In this document: positions 9,316 to 17,967 of the stretch, one piece after another
How positions within the stretch are numbered: the first letter of the stretch is position 1
Layout: every line of letters begins with the position of its first letter
Assembly (NCBI RefSeq): GCF_947501905.1
Contig: NZ_CANMXL010000004.1
Location: 394,777 to 458,776 of the forward strand
Source: an uncultured Winogradskyella sp.
Lineage (GTDB): Bacteria; Bacteroidota; Bacteroidia; Flavobacteriales; Flavobacteriaceae
Direction: 5' to 3'
DNA length: 64,000 bases
Made by a program: the position numbers and the translations under genes
The notes under the pieces: model-generated
Databases searched by the model: none
Told to the model about the DNA's origin: nothing
What the model saw: the letters and a program-made list of their open reading frames with translations, nothing else

Positions 9316-11088
9316 TTATATTTTTGCCTGGAAGGTGTACAAATCATAATACCTCCCTTTAGTCGATAATAATTCTTCATGATTACCACGCTCAACAATT
9401 TTGCCTGATTCAACAACTAAAATTTGGTCTGCGCGTTTAATTGTACTCAATCTGTGAGCAATAACTATAGTTGTTCTGTTATTAGTTAATTCCGATAAAC
9501 TTTTTTGAATTAAACCTTCACTTTCAGTATCTAAATTTGAGGTCGCTTCATCTAAAATAATAATTTTAGGGTCAGCTAAAATAGCTCTAGCAATAGCTAT
9601 TCGTTGACGTTGACCTCCCGAAAGTTTTACGCCACGCTCTCCAATCAAAGTTTCTAAACCATCATCAAAGCGGTCTGTAAATTCATTAACATAAGCTGCT
9701 TTTACTGCATGTTGTAATTGTGCTTCAGTAGCGTTAGGTCTTGGAAACATAATGTTTTCTCTAATAGTGCCTTCAAACAAAAATTCATCTTGCAGAACAA
9801 CACCTAAATGCTTTCTGAAGCTATTTAATTTTACTTTAGATAAATCTTCACCATCAATGGTTATTTTTCCTGATTTTGGATTTAAAAATGTTGCTGACAA
9901 ACCTGCAATAGTAGATTTGCCAGAGCCCGAACTACCAACTAAAGCAATTACAGAACCTGATGGCGCATTAAAATTAATATCATGCAAAACAGGTTTATCG
10001 TCTTCATACTCAAATGATACATTTTTAAATTCTATGTGTCCTTTTAATTTATTTAAGCTAATAGTTCTATTTTCGTCATCTTCTTCAGCCGTCATGTTCA
10101 TAAGCTCTTCTGTACGATCTAATCCTGCTAGTGCTTCTGTAAGCTGACTTCCGATATTACTCATTTGCACAATTGGCGCAATCATAAAACCTAGTATTAA
10201 TGTAAAAAACAAAAACTCACCCGTAGTCATTGTACCTTGCATCATATAATAACCGCCAATACCCATAATACCTGTTGTAGCGACACCTATCAAAAAAGTT
10301 GAAGAACTCGTCATAAATGCAGTAGCTGTCAGACTCTTTTTTACATTCTGAAAAATATTATCTACTCCTTTCTCAAATATTTTATTTTCTTGGGCTTCGG
10401 CATTAAAGGCTTTAATAACTCTAACACCTGCTAAGGTTTCAGTTAACCTACCTTTTACTTCTGCATTAATCTTTCCTCTGGTTCTAAAAATTGGACGAAT
10501 GTATTTAAATGCTTTTAAAGCAATAAATGCAAAAAGTGATAAGGGAACAAATACAAATAGCGTCATCCAAGGATTTAAATTTATGAGGATGATTAAAGAA
10601 ATAATTGCAGTAAATGTTCCACCTACAAGCTGAACTAATCCGGTACCTATGAGGTTACGTACTCCTTCTACATCGCTCATTATGCGTGATACTAATGCTC
10701 CGGATTTTGTGTTATCAAAAAAGCTAATAGGCAAAGACAATACCTTTTTTTGAACTTGAGCTCGTAACTCGCTAATTAAATATTGAGCTTGAACACTTAG
10801 TATTTTGGTTAGTGCAAAAGATGTTACAGCTTGAATCGCTATTGCAGAAATTACAATGGCTATTAACGTATAAAGCTGACTGTAATCTTTATTAGGTACA
10901 ACTTCATCTAACAATACTTTACTTTGCCATGGTAAAATTAACCCAGCTAAACTCCTTATTACTATTAAAAAAAGTCCTATAAATACTAGACTTCTCTTCG
11001 GCCAAATAATAGTTTTAAATGCTTTACCTATACTTACTTTAGGTTTCTTTTTGGTTTTATCGGATGACGTCTCTTTGAGGTGTCGCAT
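9316..11088 (-). CDS. ABC transporter, fused permease/ATPase (MsbA-like exporter)
   Basis: A 590-residue half-transporter expected to work as a homodimer in the inner membrane. A type-1 exporter transmembrane domain with about six helices occupies roughly residues 25-325, followed by a nucleotide-binding domain. The latter carries Walker A GSSGSGKST, Q-loop region VVLQDEFLF, signature LSGGQRQ, Walker B IIILDEATSNLD and the H-loop IVIAHRLST. Lipid A/flippase or multidrug export are both plausible. It lies between the DinB gene (27 bp upstream of its start) and the amidohydrolase gene (28 bp downstream), all on the same strand. Confidence 0.93.
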   Translation of the reverse strand: MRHLKETSSDKTKKKPKVSIGKAFKTIIWPKRSLVFIGLFLIVIRSLAGLILPWQSKVLLDEVVPNKDYSQLYTLIAIVISAIAIQAVTSFALTKILSVQAQYLISELRAQVQKKVLSLPISFFDNTKSGALVSRIMSDVEGVRNLIGTGLVQLVGGTFTAIISLIILINLNPWMTLFVFVPLSLFAFIALKAFKYIRPIFRTRGKINAEVKGRLTETLAGVRVIKAFNAEAQENKIFEKGVDNIFQNVKKSLTATAFMTSSSTFLIGVATTGIMGIGGYYMMQGTMTTGEFLFFTLILGFMIAPIVQMSNIGSQLTEALAGLDRTEELMNMTAEEDDENRTISLNKLKGHIEFKNVSFEYEDDKPVLHDINFNAPSGSVIALVGSSGSGKSTIAGLSATFLNPKSGKITIDGEDLSKVKLNSFRKHLGVVLQDEFLFEGTIRENIMFPRPNATEAQLQHAVKAAYVNEFTDRFDDGLETLIGERGVKLSGGQRQRIAIARAILADPKIIILDEATSNLDTESEGLIQKSLSELTNNRTTIVIAHRLSTIKRADQILVVESGKIVERGNHEELLSTKGRYYDLYTFQAKI

Positions 11089-11115
11089 ATAAGTATGTGA
11101 TTTTCTGTAAATGTA

Positions 11116-11556
11116 CTATTCTAATAAGCGTCTATGGTAATTAATTTGCCCTAAATGGTATGAAAGATGGGATTTTAAATGCAATAAAAAATATTCAGTT
11201 GTCATAAAATCTTCAAAAGGATTTCTTCGATATTCCTTTTGTAAATCTTCATCTGTTAGGTTTGTTAATGTCTGCTCTACAACTTTTTCAGTATCCTCTA
11301 GCATCTTAACCATTTCAACAACAGGAACATTTTTTTGAGAGAATTCTAAATCTCGTTGTCTGATGTAACCTGTATTGCCTAATACTGCACCAATAAAATG
11401 ATTTAAGTTTCCTACTAGATGCAATGCTAGATTACCTGCACAATTAGATATACCTTTTTCTATTTGCCAAATGACTTGCTCGTTATGATAAGAATTAAGT
11501 TCTTTCTTAACTGCATTTAAATCTCTTTTATAGAGTTTAATTAAGGATTGTTGCAT
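11116..11556 (-). CDS. DinB family protein (DUF1572-like)
   Basis: A 146-residue four-helix-bundle protein of the DinB/YfiT superfamily. Histidines expected for the metal site are seen in LALHLVGNLNHFIGA and in the C-terminal SYHLGQINYHRRLL. Members are putative metal-dependent thiol transferases or hydrolases; the activity here is unknown. It is co-directional with the ABC exporter and divergent from the MFS gene, with a long inverted repeat between them. Confidence 0.78.
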   Translation of the reverse strand: MQQSLIKLYKRDLNAVKKELNSYHNEQVIWQIEKGISNCAGNLALHLVGNLNHFIGAVLGNTGYIRQRDLEFSQKNVPVVEMVKMLEDTEKVVEQTLTNLTDEDLQKEYRRNPFEDFMTTEYFLLHLKSHLSYHLGQINYHRRLLE

Positions 11557-11614
11557 GAGTTTATAGGTATTTAAGATTTAGATTTCGATATTCATAAAAG
11601 AAATTCTGAAGACT

Positions 11615-11642
11615 AAAAGTAGCTAAATATTAGCTTACTTTT
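11615..11642. promoter_or_regulatory. Inverted repeat upstream of MFS exporter gene
   Basis: The arms AAAAGTAGCTAA (11615-11626) and TTAGCTTACTTTT (11630-11642) are complementary over 12 pairs with a single one-base bulge and a 3-base spacer. The repeat ends 5 bp before the MFS start codon at 11648, in the divergent DinB/MFS intergenic region. This would suit an operator or a hairpin that limits translation initiation. No regulator gene is adjacent. The assignment is inference from symmetry only. Confidence 0.4.
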
Positions 11643-11647
11643 ACAGT

Positions 11648-12859
11648 ATGGTAAATCAAAATCGGTCACAAGTTGAGTTTGTTGTTTTAATGGCCGCGTT
11701 GATGTCTATTGTAGCTCTCTCAATAGATGCTGTTTTACCTGCTTTACCAGACATGGGAAGTTTTCTTAATGTTAGTGACCCAACAGATAATCCAAAATTA
11801 ATTACATCCATTTTTCTTGGCTTAGGTATAGGACAATTGTTATTTGGCCCCTTATCAGACAGTTTTGGACGTAAACCCATTGTGTATATAGGTTTTATCG
11901 TATTTGTAATAGCTTCAATTATTTGCATCACGACTAAGAGCTTTGAAATGATGATCTTTGGACGCATACTCCAAGGCATAGGATTGGCTTCACCAAGAAC
12001 AATGTGTATTGCAATGGTTAGGGACTCATATAGTGGAGATTACATGGCAAAAATCTTATCTATAGTTGTTATGATTTTTATTTTGGTTCCAGTAATAGCT
12101 CCTACATTAGGCCAGTTTTTAATGCAACACTATCACTGGAAATCCATTTTTATTTTTAATCTCTGCTTTGGTATTTTAGTAATGCTATGGTTTTGGGTTC
12201 GACAGCCAGAAACTTTAAAGGATAAACACCGTATTAAATACAGACTATCCATTTTTAAAACAGGAACTATTCAATTCTTCAAAATAAAACCTGCTGTTAT
12301 TTACACCATTCTTTCTGGCTTAATTACGGGTTCTTTTATGGTTTATTTGAGTACGTCTCAGCGAATTTTTGAACAGCAATATAATATGAAAGATGAATTT
12401 CCTTTGATATTTGCGAGTTTAGCAATTGCCGTTGGTCTATCTACTTTTATGAATAGTCAGTTAGTCGTTAAATTTGGAATGCGACGTATTGTAAATGTTG
12501 CTATGTTGAGTTTTGTATTAATTTCCTTAGTATACATTGTAATGTTCTCTTCTGGAAACAATCCAAGTATTGAGGTATTAATAGGCTTTTTTGCACTTCA
12601 GTTTTTTAGTATAGGTTTTATTTTTGGAAATCTAAGAGCATTAGCCATGGAACCTATGGGACATATTGCAGGTATAGGCTCGGCATTAAATGGATTTATC
12701 TCAACAGTTATGGCAGTACCAATAGCAGATTACATTGGCAAATTTGTAATAGATTCTGTAACACCACTATTCATTGGCTTTTTGGTATGTGGCATTATAT
12801 CACTAGCATTATTCTACTCTATAACAGACAGAGTCTCCAAGGTCATAAAGCGCATCTAA
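11648..12859 (+). CDS. MFS drug-efflux transporter, Bcr/CflA family
   Basis: A 403-residue inner-membrane transporter with 12 predicted helices. The N-half carries SIDAVLPALPDMG on helix 1, the loop motif GPLSDSFGRKP (motif A) and RILQGIGLASPRTMCIAMVRD on helix 4-5, all typical of Bcr/CflA proton-driven drug exporters. Substrate unknown. Its stop overlaps the stop of the convergent TsaC/YrdC-type gene by 4 bp. The inverted repeat immediately upstream may regulate it. Confidence 0.9.
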   Translation: MVNQNRSQVEFVVLMAALMSIVALSIDAVLPALPDMGSFLNVSDPTDNPKLITSIFLGLGIGQLLFGPLSDSFGRKPIVYIGFIVFVIASIICITTKSFEMMIFGRILQGIGLASPRTMCIAMVRDSYSGDYMAKILSIVVMIFILVPVIAPTLGQFLMQHYHWKSIFIFNLCFGILVMLWFWVRQPETLKDKHRIKYRLSIFKTGTIQFFKIKPAVIYTILSGLITGSFMVYLSTSQRIFEQQYNMKDEFPLIFASLAIAVGLSTFMNSQLVVKFGMRRIVNVAMLSFVLISLVYIVMFSSGNNPSIEVLIGFFALQFFSIGFIFGNLRALAMEPMGHIAGIGSALNGFISTVMAVPIADYIGKFVIDSVTPLFIGFLVCGIISLALFYSITDRVSKVIKRI

Positions 12860-13476
12860 AATATTTCTAAGCTACCTTTTCCTTCTCTTATAATTACTGG
12901 CTCATCCTCTGATAAGTCAATAACAGTAGAGGCTTCGTTATCACCATAACCACCATCAATAACTACATCAACCAAGTTGTCCCATTTTTCATGAATTAAT
13001 TCGGGGTCGGTTGTATACTCTAAAACATCATCATCATCACGTATTGAAGTCGAAACAATTGGGTTACCTAGTAAATTAACAAGACTCAATATTATTGAAT
13101 TATCTGGTACACGAATACCTACTGTTTTACGCTTTTTAAAAGGGTTTGGTAAATTTTTAGAACCTGGAAGAATAAAAGTATATGCGCCTGGCAACGCTCG
13201 TTTTAGTATTTTGAATGTAGAAGTATCTATTTGCTTTACATAATCACTAAGATTACTTAAGTCTTCACAAATAAAAGAAAAGTTAGACTTCTCTAGCTTT
13301 ACACCTTTAATCTTGGCAATCCGTTCTAATGCCTTAATATTAGTTATATCACATCCTAAACCATAAACTGTATCAGTAGGATAAATAACCAATCCGCCTT
13401 TTTTAAGAACGTCAACAACTTTTTGAATCTCTCTTGGATTAGGATTTTCAGGATATATCTTAATGAAATCTGCCAT
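12856..13476 (-). CDS. L-threonylcarbamoyladenylate synthase (YrdC/Sua5 family)
   Basis: A 206-residue YrdC-domain protein. It uses threonine, bicarbonate and ATP to make the adenylate needed for the t6A37 modification of tRNAs. The nucleotide-binding motif KKGGLVIYPTDTVYGLGCD and later VGIRVPDN and STVIDLSEDEPVIIREGKG are diagnostic. The start was moved from 13500 to the ATG at 13476, which gives MADFIKIYPENPN and the usual short N-terminus. It is the single-domain type without the Sua5 extension. Confidence 0.88.
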   Translation of the reverse strand: MADFIKIYPENPNPREIQKVVDVLKKGGLVIYPTDTVYGLGCDITNIKALERIAKIKGVKLEKSNFSFICEDLSNLSDYVKQIDTSTFKILKRALPGAYTFILPGSKNLPNPFKKRKTVGIRVPDNSIILSLVNLLGNPIVSTSIRDDDDVLEYTTDPELIHEKWDNLVDVVIDGGYGDNEASTVIDLSEDEPVIIREGKGSLEIF

Positions 13477-13548
13477 AAAATAAAAATAAACATAATCCAT
13501 TTGAAGTAGGACTAAAAATGCTAAAAAAAATATAATTCCTATTCATTC

Positions 13549-13575
13549 TGTAACAATTAGCTGTAACTTTTAGTC
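13549..13575 (+). promoter_or_regulatory. Possible ECF-type promoter with repeated TGTAAC
   Basis: TGTAAC occurs at 13549-13554 and again at 13562-13567, and AGTC lies at 13572-13575. TGTAAC followed 15-18 bp later by a GTC-like box resembles flavobacterial ECF sigma promoters as I recall them. The start codon at 13584 would leave almost no leader, which argues against the assignment. Confidence 0.25.
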
Positions 13576-13583
13576 TTTATAAT

Positions 13584-14543
13584 ATGCATCAATCAATCAA
13601 ACTACTCATCGCACTATTCATTTCGGTAAAAGTGTTCGCTACCGAAGCTAGGCCTCCAATTATATTTTCTAAAGCTGAATTTATAAATGAAACGACTACA
13701 CGTATCCCTTTTAAAGTCATTGACCATCTTATAGTTGTTGAAGCGCAATTACTAAACCAGGAAGGCAATTTTATTATTGACACAGGCTCAAAAACCCTGA
13801 TTTTAAATAGTCAACATTTTAAAACACATTATGGCTCAATTAAAAGCCAAGAAGAAATTAATGGCGTTAACGGAACTATAGAAACTGTTAATGAAAAATA
13901 TATTAGTGCTTTAAGTATTAAAGCGCTACAATTAAATAAACTTAATGCAGATGTTATAGATTTATCTCATTTTGAAAAAGTAAAAAAGATAAACCTTCTA
14001 GGCATTATTGGCTATAGTATTTTAAAAGATTTTGAAGTGTTCATTGATATGCACCTTAATCAAATAACGCTCACAAAAACCGATAAACATGGCGAAAGAT
14101 TGTCGAAAAAAGTATATGCCGAAAAATTTCAGGATAGCATAGATTTCAAATTAAAAAAGCATACTATTGTATTGACTGGTTTTGTTGGTGGTCATGAAGT
14201 GAAGTTTGGTTTAGATACCGGAGCAGAATATAACCAAATTAACAAGAAATTAAATAAAAAAGTTTTGGACTATTTTTATAGTAATCAAACACTTAAACTC
14301 ACCGGTGCAAGTGGAAAATCTAAGCGAGTGATAGCTGGTAATTTATATAGATTTAAATTAAATGATAATATTTATTTTGGACCTATGAAAACGGTTTTGA
14401 CAAATTTAAGGCATATGTATGGCGTATTTGGTACAAATTTGGATGGTATACTTGGGTATGAGTTTTTTAGACAAAAACGTACTATTATTAATTATAAAAA
14501 ACGAAAACTTTATTTTATAAAAAACCCACTAATAACGCATTGA
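13584..14543 (+). CDS. Secreted retropepsin-like aspartyl protease
   Basis: A 319-residue protein with a signal peptide (MHQSIKLLIALFISVKVFA). Two catalytic-type triads are visible, D66-TG in FIIDTGSKTLIL and D211-TG in FGLDTGAEYNQI, each followed by a psi-loop-like hydrophobic-Gly segment (NLLGIIGYSIL; LDGILGYEFF). This is the arrangement of a two-lobed aspartyl protease of the bacterial clan AA type. Its stop overlaps the TTG start of the next gene by 3 bp (TTGA), so the protease and the glycogen-binding-module protein are probably translationally coupled. Confidence 0.8.
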   Translation: MHQSIKLLIALFISVKVFATEARPPIIFSKAEFINETTTRIPFKVIDHLIVVEAQLLNQEGNFIIDTGSKTLILNSQHFKTHYGSIKSQEEINGVNGTIETVNEKYISALSIKALQLNKLNADVIDLSHFEKVKKINLLGIIGYSILKDFEVFIDMHLNQITLTKTDKHGERLSKKVYAEKFQDSIDFKLKKHTIVLTGFVGGHEVKFGLDTGAEYNQINKKLNKKVLDYFYSNQTLKLTGASGKSKRVIAGNLYRFKLNDNIYFGPMKTVLTNLRHMYGVFGTNLDGILGYEFFRQKRTIINYKKRKLYFIKNPLITH

Positions 14544-15484
14544 AAATTAGCATAAAACATATAACCATCTTTATAACTCTTTTGGCTTTTACTTTAGGTA
14601 GTATTGCTCAAAATAGTACTATTAAAGGGTATACCATAAAAGGTGATATTATCACTTTTGTGTTTAATGTTGATGATTATCCCAACATAAAATACAATGG
14701 TCATACTATTGACCAAGTATTCGTCTCTGGTGAGTTTAACGATTGGGCAACTAATCAATGGGAAATGCAAAAAGTTACTGACACTCGTTATGAACTAAAG
14801 AAAAGTCTTCATGACTTTACCAATGATTTTGATTGGGAATTTAAATTTGTTGTTAATGGAGAACATTGGGCAGAACCATCTAGAGATTTTGCAAATAGTG
14901 TAACTGCTAGGGATAAAAAAGGTAAAAAAATGATGGTGTATAATCTAAAGCTATATAGTGCTTTTGCTACAGATTATGGTAATGTAAGTTTTAAACTTAA
15001 AGGCTTTACTGATGCAGATAAGGTTATTTTGTCTGGTACTTTTAATCGTTGGGATGAAACAGGTTTTAAAATGAAACCAACTGAAGATGGCTGGCAAGTT
15101 ACATTACAGTTACGTCCAGATATTTACGAATATAAATTTATTGTCGATGGTAAATGGATGATTGACCCACAAAACCCATCAAAAACGCTTAATAAATACG
15201 AAGGCTATAATTCTGTAATCAATGTTAAGAGAAGAGTAGAGTTCCGTTTATGTGAATTTGAAGGTGCGGAAACAGTAATTCTAGCCGGAGATTTTAATGA
15301 TTGGTCTGAGCACCTATTTAAAATGCAAAAAATAAATAATTGTTGGACGTATAGCACATTATTGGCTGGTGGAAAATACCACTACAAATTTATTGTAGAT
15401 GGCAAATGGATGACAGACCCAGCAAATTCCGTTGCAGAATATGATGGCAAGGGTAACATCAATTCTGTATGCATGATAAAATAA
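14540..15484 (+). CDS. Secreted protein with three glycogen-binding (CBM48/AMPK-beta-like) modules
   Basis: A 314-residue protein that starts at TTG 14540; no ATG precedes the signal peptide MKISIKHITIFITLLAFTLG, so the TTG is required. The mature protein is three tandem E-set modules of about 90-95 residues. Each has the signature V-x-[LV]-x-G-[ETD]-FN-x-W ... Y/F-x-[FY]-KF-[IV]-[VD]-[DN]-G: VFVSGEFNDW, VILSGTFNRW and VILAGDFNDW, followed by KFVVNGEHW, KFIVDGKWM and KFIVDGKWM. No catalytic domain is present. It may bind alpha-glucan at the cell surface or periplasm, or be a structural partner of the coupled protease. Function is inference. Confidence 0.78.
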   Translation: MKISIKHITIFITLLAFTLGSIAQNSTIKGYTIKGDIITFVFNVDDYPNIKYNGHTIDQVFVSGEFNDWATNQWEMQKVTDTRYELKKSLHDFTNDFDWEFKFVVNGEHWAEPSRDFANSVTARDKKGKKMMVYNLKLYSAFATDYGNVSFKLKGFTDADKVILSGTFNRWDETGFKMKPTEDGWQVTLQLRPDIYEYKFIVDGKWMIDPQNPSKTLNKYEGYNSVINVKRRVEFRLCEFEGAETVILAGDFNDWSEHLFKMQKINNCWTYSTLLAGGKYHYKFIVDGKWMTDPANSVAEYDGKGNINSVCMIK

Positions 15485-17821
15485 TTATCTGCTTCGCATA
15501 ATTTCAAGCTTAGCAAAACGTAATAATAACTTTTTCACAGCGCCATTTGAAAATTTAATTTCTGCTTTTAAATCGCTTCCAGTACCTTCAATTTTAAGAA
15601 CTTCTCCTCTACCAAAACGTTGATGATTTACAATATTACCAACTGTTAATTTACTATCAAACAGATTTGTATTTGATGAAGATTTACTTACAGGAGTCAT
15701 CTTCTTAGGAGCACTAATCTGAAAATTTTCCGGTTTTTTACGCTCCTCTTTTCTCTTAAATTTTGGAGATTTTGGTTTAGCAAAACGAATCTTATTAGGT
15801 TCTATATCTCCAAAAATTGAAGCATCAAGCATAGGGTTGAAACGCTGTTCTTGTATAGGCGTTATATTATCTAAATATTGTTCGTCAATTTCCTCTATAA
15901 AGCGACTTGGCTCTGCATCTATCAACTTTCCCCATCGGTAGCGTGATAATGTGTATGTTAAATACGCTTGTTTTTCGGCTCGTGTTAAAGCGACATAGAA
16001 CAATCTTCGCTCCTCTTCAAGCTCACTCCTCGTATTCATACTCATAGCACTTGGAAACAAATCTTCTTCCATACCTACAATAAAAACATGTGGAAATTCT
16101 AAACCTTTTGCTAAATGAATCGTCATCAAAGCCACATGATCCGGATTACCTTTATCAGCATCTAAATCAGTAGCTAAGGCAACATCTTCAAGAAATTCTG
16201 CCAATGATGCTGTGCTGTCAGCTAACTCTTTTTGGCCTTCAACAAAATCGCCAATACCATTTAAGAGTTCCTCAATGTTTTCCATTTTGGCTACGCCTTC
16301 AGGCGTACCATCTTTATTAAACTCTTTTATTAATCCTGAAACTTTAACTACATGGTCTGCCAATTCAAAAGCGTTAGCATTAGTATTCATAACCTGAAAG
16401 CTTTCTATCATGGTTACAAAGTTCTTTAGCTTATTTCGAGTACCGCCGTTGATACTAATTTCAATATCATCAATACTTCTTAAAACATCAAAAATGGTTT
16501 TATTATTGCTACTTGCAGCGACTATAAGTCTATCTATAGTTGTTTGACCTATACCTCTTGCTGGGAAGTTAATAATACGTTTAAGAGCTTCTTCATCCGC
16601 AGGGTTAATAATTACTCGTAAATATGATAATACGTCTTTAATCTCTTTACGTTGATAGAACGATAGACCGCCATATATTCTATAAGGAATATCGCGTTTA
16701 CGCAAAGCATCTTCAATGGCACGTGACTGAGCATTAGTTCGGTACAACACAGCAAAGTCACTATTGTGCAATTGCTCTTGCATTTTAGTTTCAAAGACAG
16801 TACTCGCCACATATCGTCCTTCATCACCATCTGTCATTAGTCGATTGACTTTTATTTTCCCGCCTTCATCATTAGCCGTCCAAACGACTTTATCAAGTTT
16901 AGTTTGGTTTTTGTCAATAACCGAATTGGCTGCATTAACAATGTTTTTTGTAGATCGGTAATTCTGCTCTAATCTAAAGACTTTTACATCATCATAGTCG
17001 CGTTGAAAATTGAGAATATTATTAATATTTGCGCCTCTAAACGCATAAATACTTTGTGCATCATCACCTACTACACATATATTCTGAAACCTATCTGATA
17101 AAGCTCTTACTATTAAATACTGTGAATGATTTGTATCCTGGTACTCGTCAACTAAGATATATCTAAAACGGTCCTGATACTTGGCCAACACATCCGGAAA
17201 GCGCGTCAATAATTCATTGGTTTTCAATAACAAATCATCAAAATCCATTGCGCCAGCTTTAAAACAACGCTCTACATATGCTGCATAAATTTCGCCCATT
17301 TTTGGACGCCTTGCCGCAGTATCTGATTCTATTAATTCTGGATTATTGTAATAGGCCTTTACTGTAATCAAGCTATTCTTATAAGATGAAATCCGAGAGC
17401 GTACTTGCTTGTATTTATAGATATCTTTATCCAATCCCATTTCTTTTATAATCGAAGAAATAAGTCTATCTGAATCTTGAGTATCATAAATGGTAAAATT
17501 GCTTGGGTAACCTAATCGGTCAGCTTCAATACGGAGAATCTTAGCAAATACAGAGTGAAACGTACCCATCCATAGATTTTTTGCTTCACTATCGCCAACA
17601 ATTTCCGAGATACGACCTTTCATTTCGCGTGCCGCCTTATTCGTAAATGTTAGTGACAAAATATTAAATGGGTCAACACCTTGACTCATGAGGTAAGCAA
17701 TCCTGAAAGTAAGTACACGTGTTTTACCTGAACCAGCACCCGCAATGACTATCATTGGTCCTTCTTTTTGTAGTGTTGGCGCTAATTGAGCATCATTAAG
17801 TTGACTTAAATATTTTTCCAA
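15485..17821 (-). CDS. ATP-dependent DNA helicase, UvrD/PcrA/Rep family
   Basis: A 778-residue superfamily 1A 3'-5' helicase. Walker A is AGAGSGKT at 27-34, motif II is VDEYQDTNHSQ, motif III GDDAQSIYAFRGA, motif IV LEQNYRST, and the C-terminal VALTRAEKQAYLTYTLSRYRWGK marks motif VI. The tail (GNIVNHQRFGRGEVLKIEGTG) is the PcrA/UvrD Tudor-like domain that contacts RNA polymerase. It acts in nucleotide excision repair and removal of blocked protein-DNA complexes. The gene is convergent with and abuts the glycogen-binding-module gene, with no spacer. Confidence 0.95.
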   Translation of the reverse strand: MEKYLSQLNDAQLAPTLQKEGPMIVIAGAGSGKTRVLTFRIAYLMSQGVDPFNILSLTFTNKAAREMKGRISEIVGDSEAKNLWMGTFHSVFAKILRIEADRLGYPSNFTIYDTQDSDRLISSIIKEMGLDKDIYKYKQVRSRISSYKNSLITVKAYYNNPELIESDTAARRPKMGEIYAAYVERCFKAGAMDFDDLLLKTNELLTRFPDVLAKYQDRFRYILVDEYQDTNHSQYLIVRALSDRFQNICVVGDDAQSIYAFRGANINNILNFQRDYDDVKVFRLEQNYRSTKNIVNAANSVIDKNQTKLDKVVWTANDEGGKIKVNRLMTDGDEGRYVASTVFETKMQEQLHNSDFAVLYRTNAQSRAIEDALRKRDIPYRIYGGLSFYQRKEIKDVLSYLRVIINPADEEALKRIINFPARGIGQTTIDRLIVAASSNNKTIFDVLRSIDDIEISINGGTRNKLKNFVTMIESFQVMNTNANAFELADHVVKVSGLIKEFNKDGTPEGVAKMENIEELLNGIGDFVEGQKELADSTASLAEFLEDVALATDLDADKGNPDHVALMTIHLAKGLEFPHVFIVGMEEDLFPSAMSMNTRSELEEERRLFYVALTRAEKQAYLTYTLSRYRWGKLIDAEPSRFIEEIDEQYLDNITPIQEQRFNPMLDASIFGDIEPNKIRFAKPKSPKFKRKEERKKPENFQISAPKKMTPVSKSSSNTNLFDSKLTVGNIVNHQRFGRGEVLKIEGTGSDLKAEIKFSNGAVKKLLLRFAKLEIMRSR

Positions 17822-17852
17822 ACGAGTAGCAATTTTAAAAAGGTGAATTTAA

Positions 17853-17909
17853 GTAAACCACTTGTTTTTGTAAGACATATTTATGAATAATTATAAACAA
17901 TTGGTTTAC
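17853..17909. promoter_or_regulatory. Imperfect 12-bp inverted repeat in the divergent uvrD/kinase intergenic
   Basis: GTAAACCACTTG (17853-17864) and CAATTGGTTTAC (17898-17909) are inverted copies matching at 11 of 12 positions, separated by 33 bp. They lie in the 146-bp region between the divergent helicase and sensor-kinase genes. Such spaced arms may be two binding sites for a dimeric regulator. A stem with a 33-nt loop is less likely. Inference from symmetry only. Confidence 0.4.
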
Positions 17910-17967
17910 CCTAAAAAGACTATTTTTATACTTTAGAGATTCAATTAAAATATTTTAAAAGCTATTA

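Noticed and set aside
9752..10147. 131-codon plus-strand frame inside the ABC transporter gene
   Set aside because: It is fully antisense to a well-supported gene with Walker and signature motifs, and its translation has no recognisable features.
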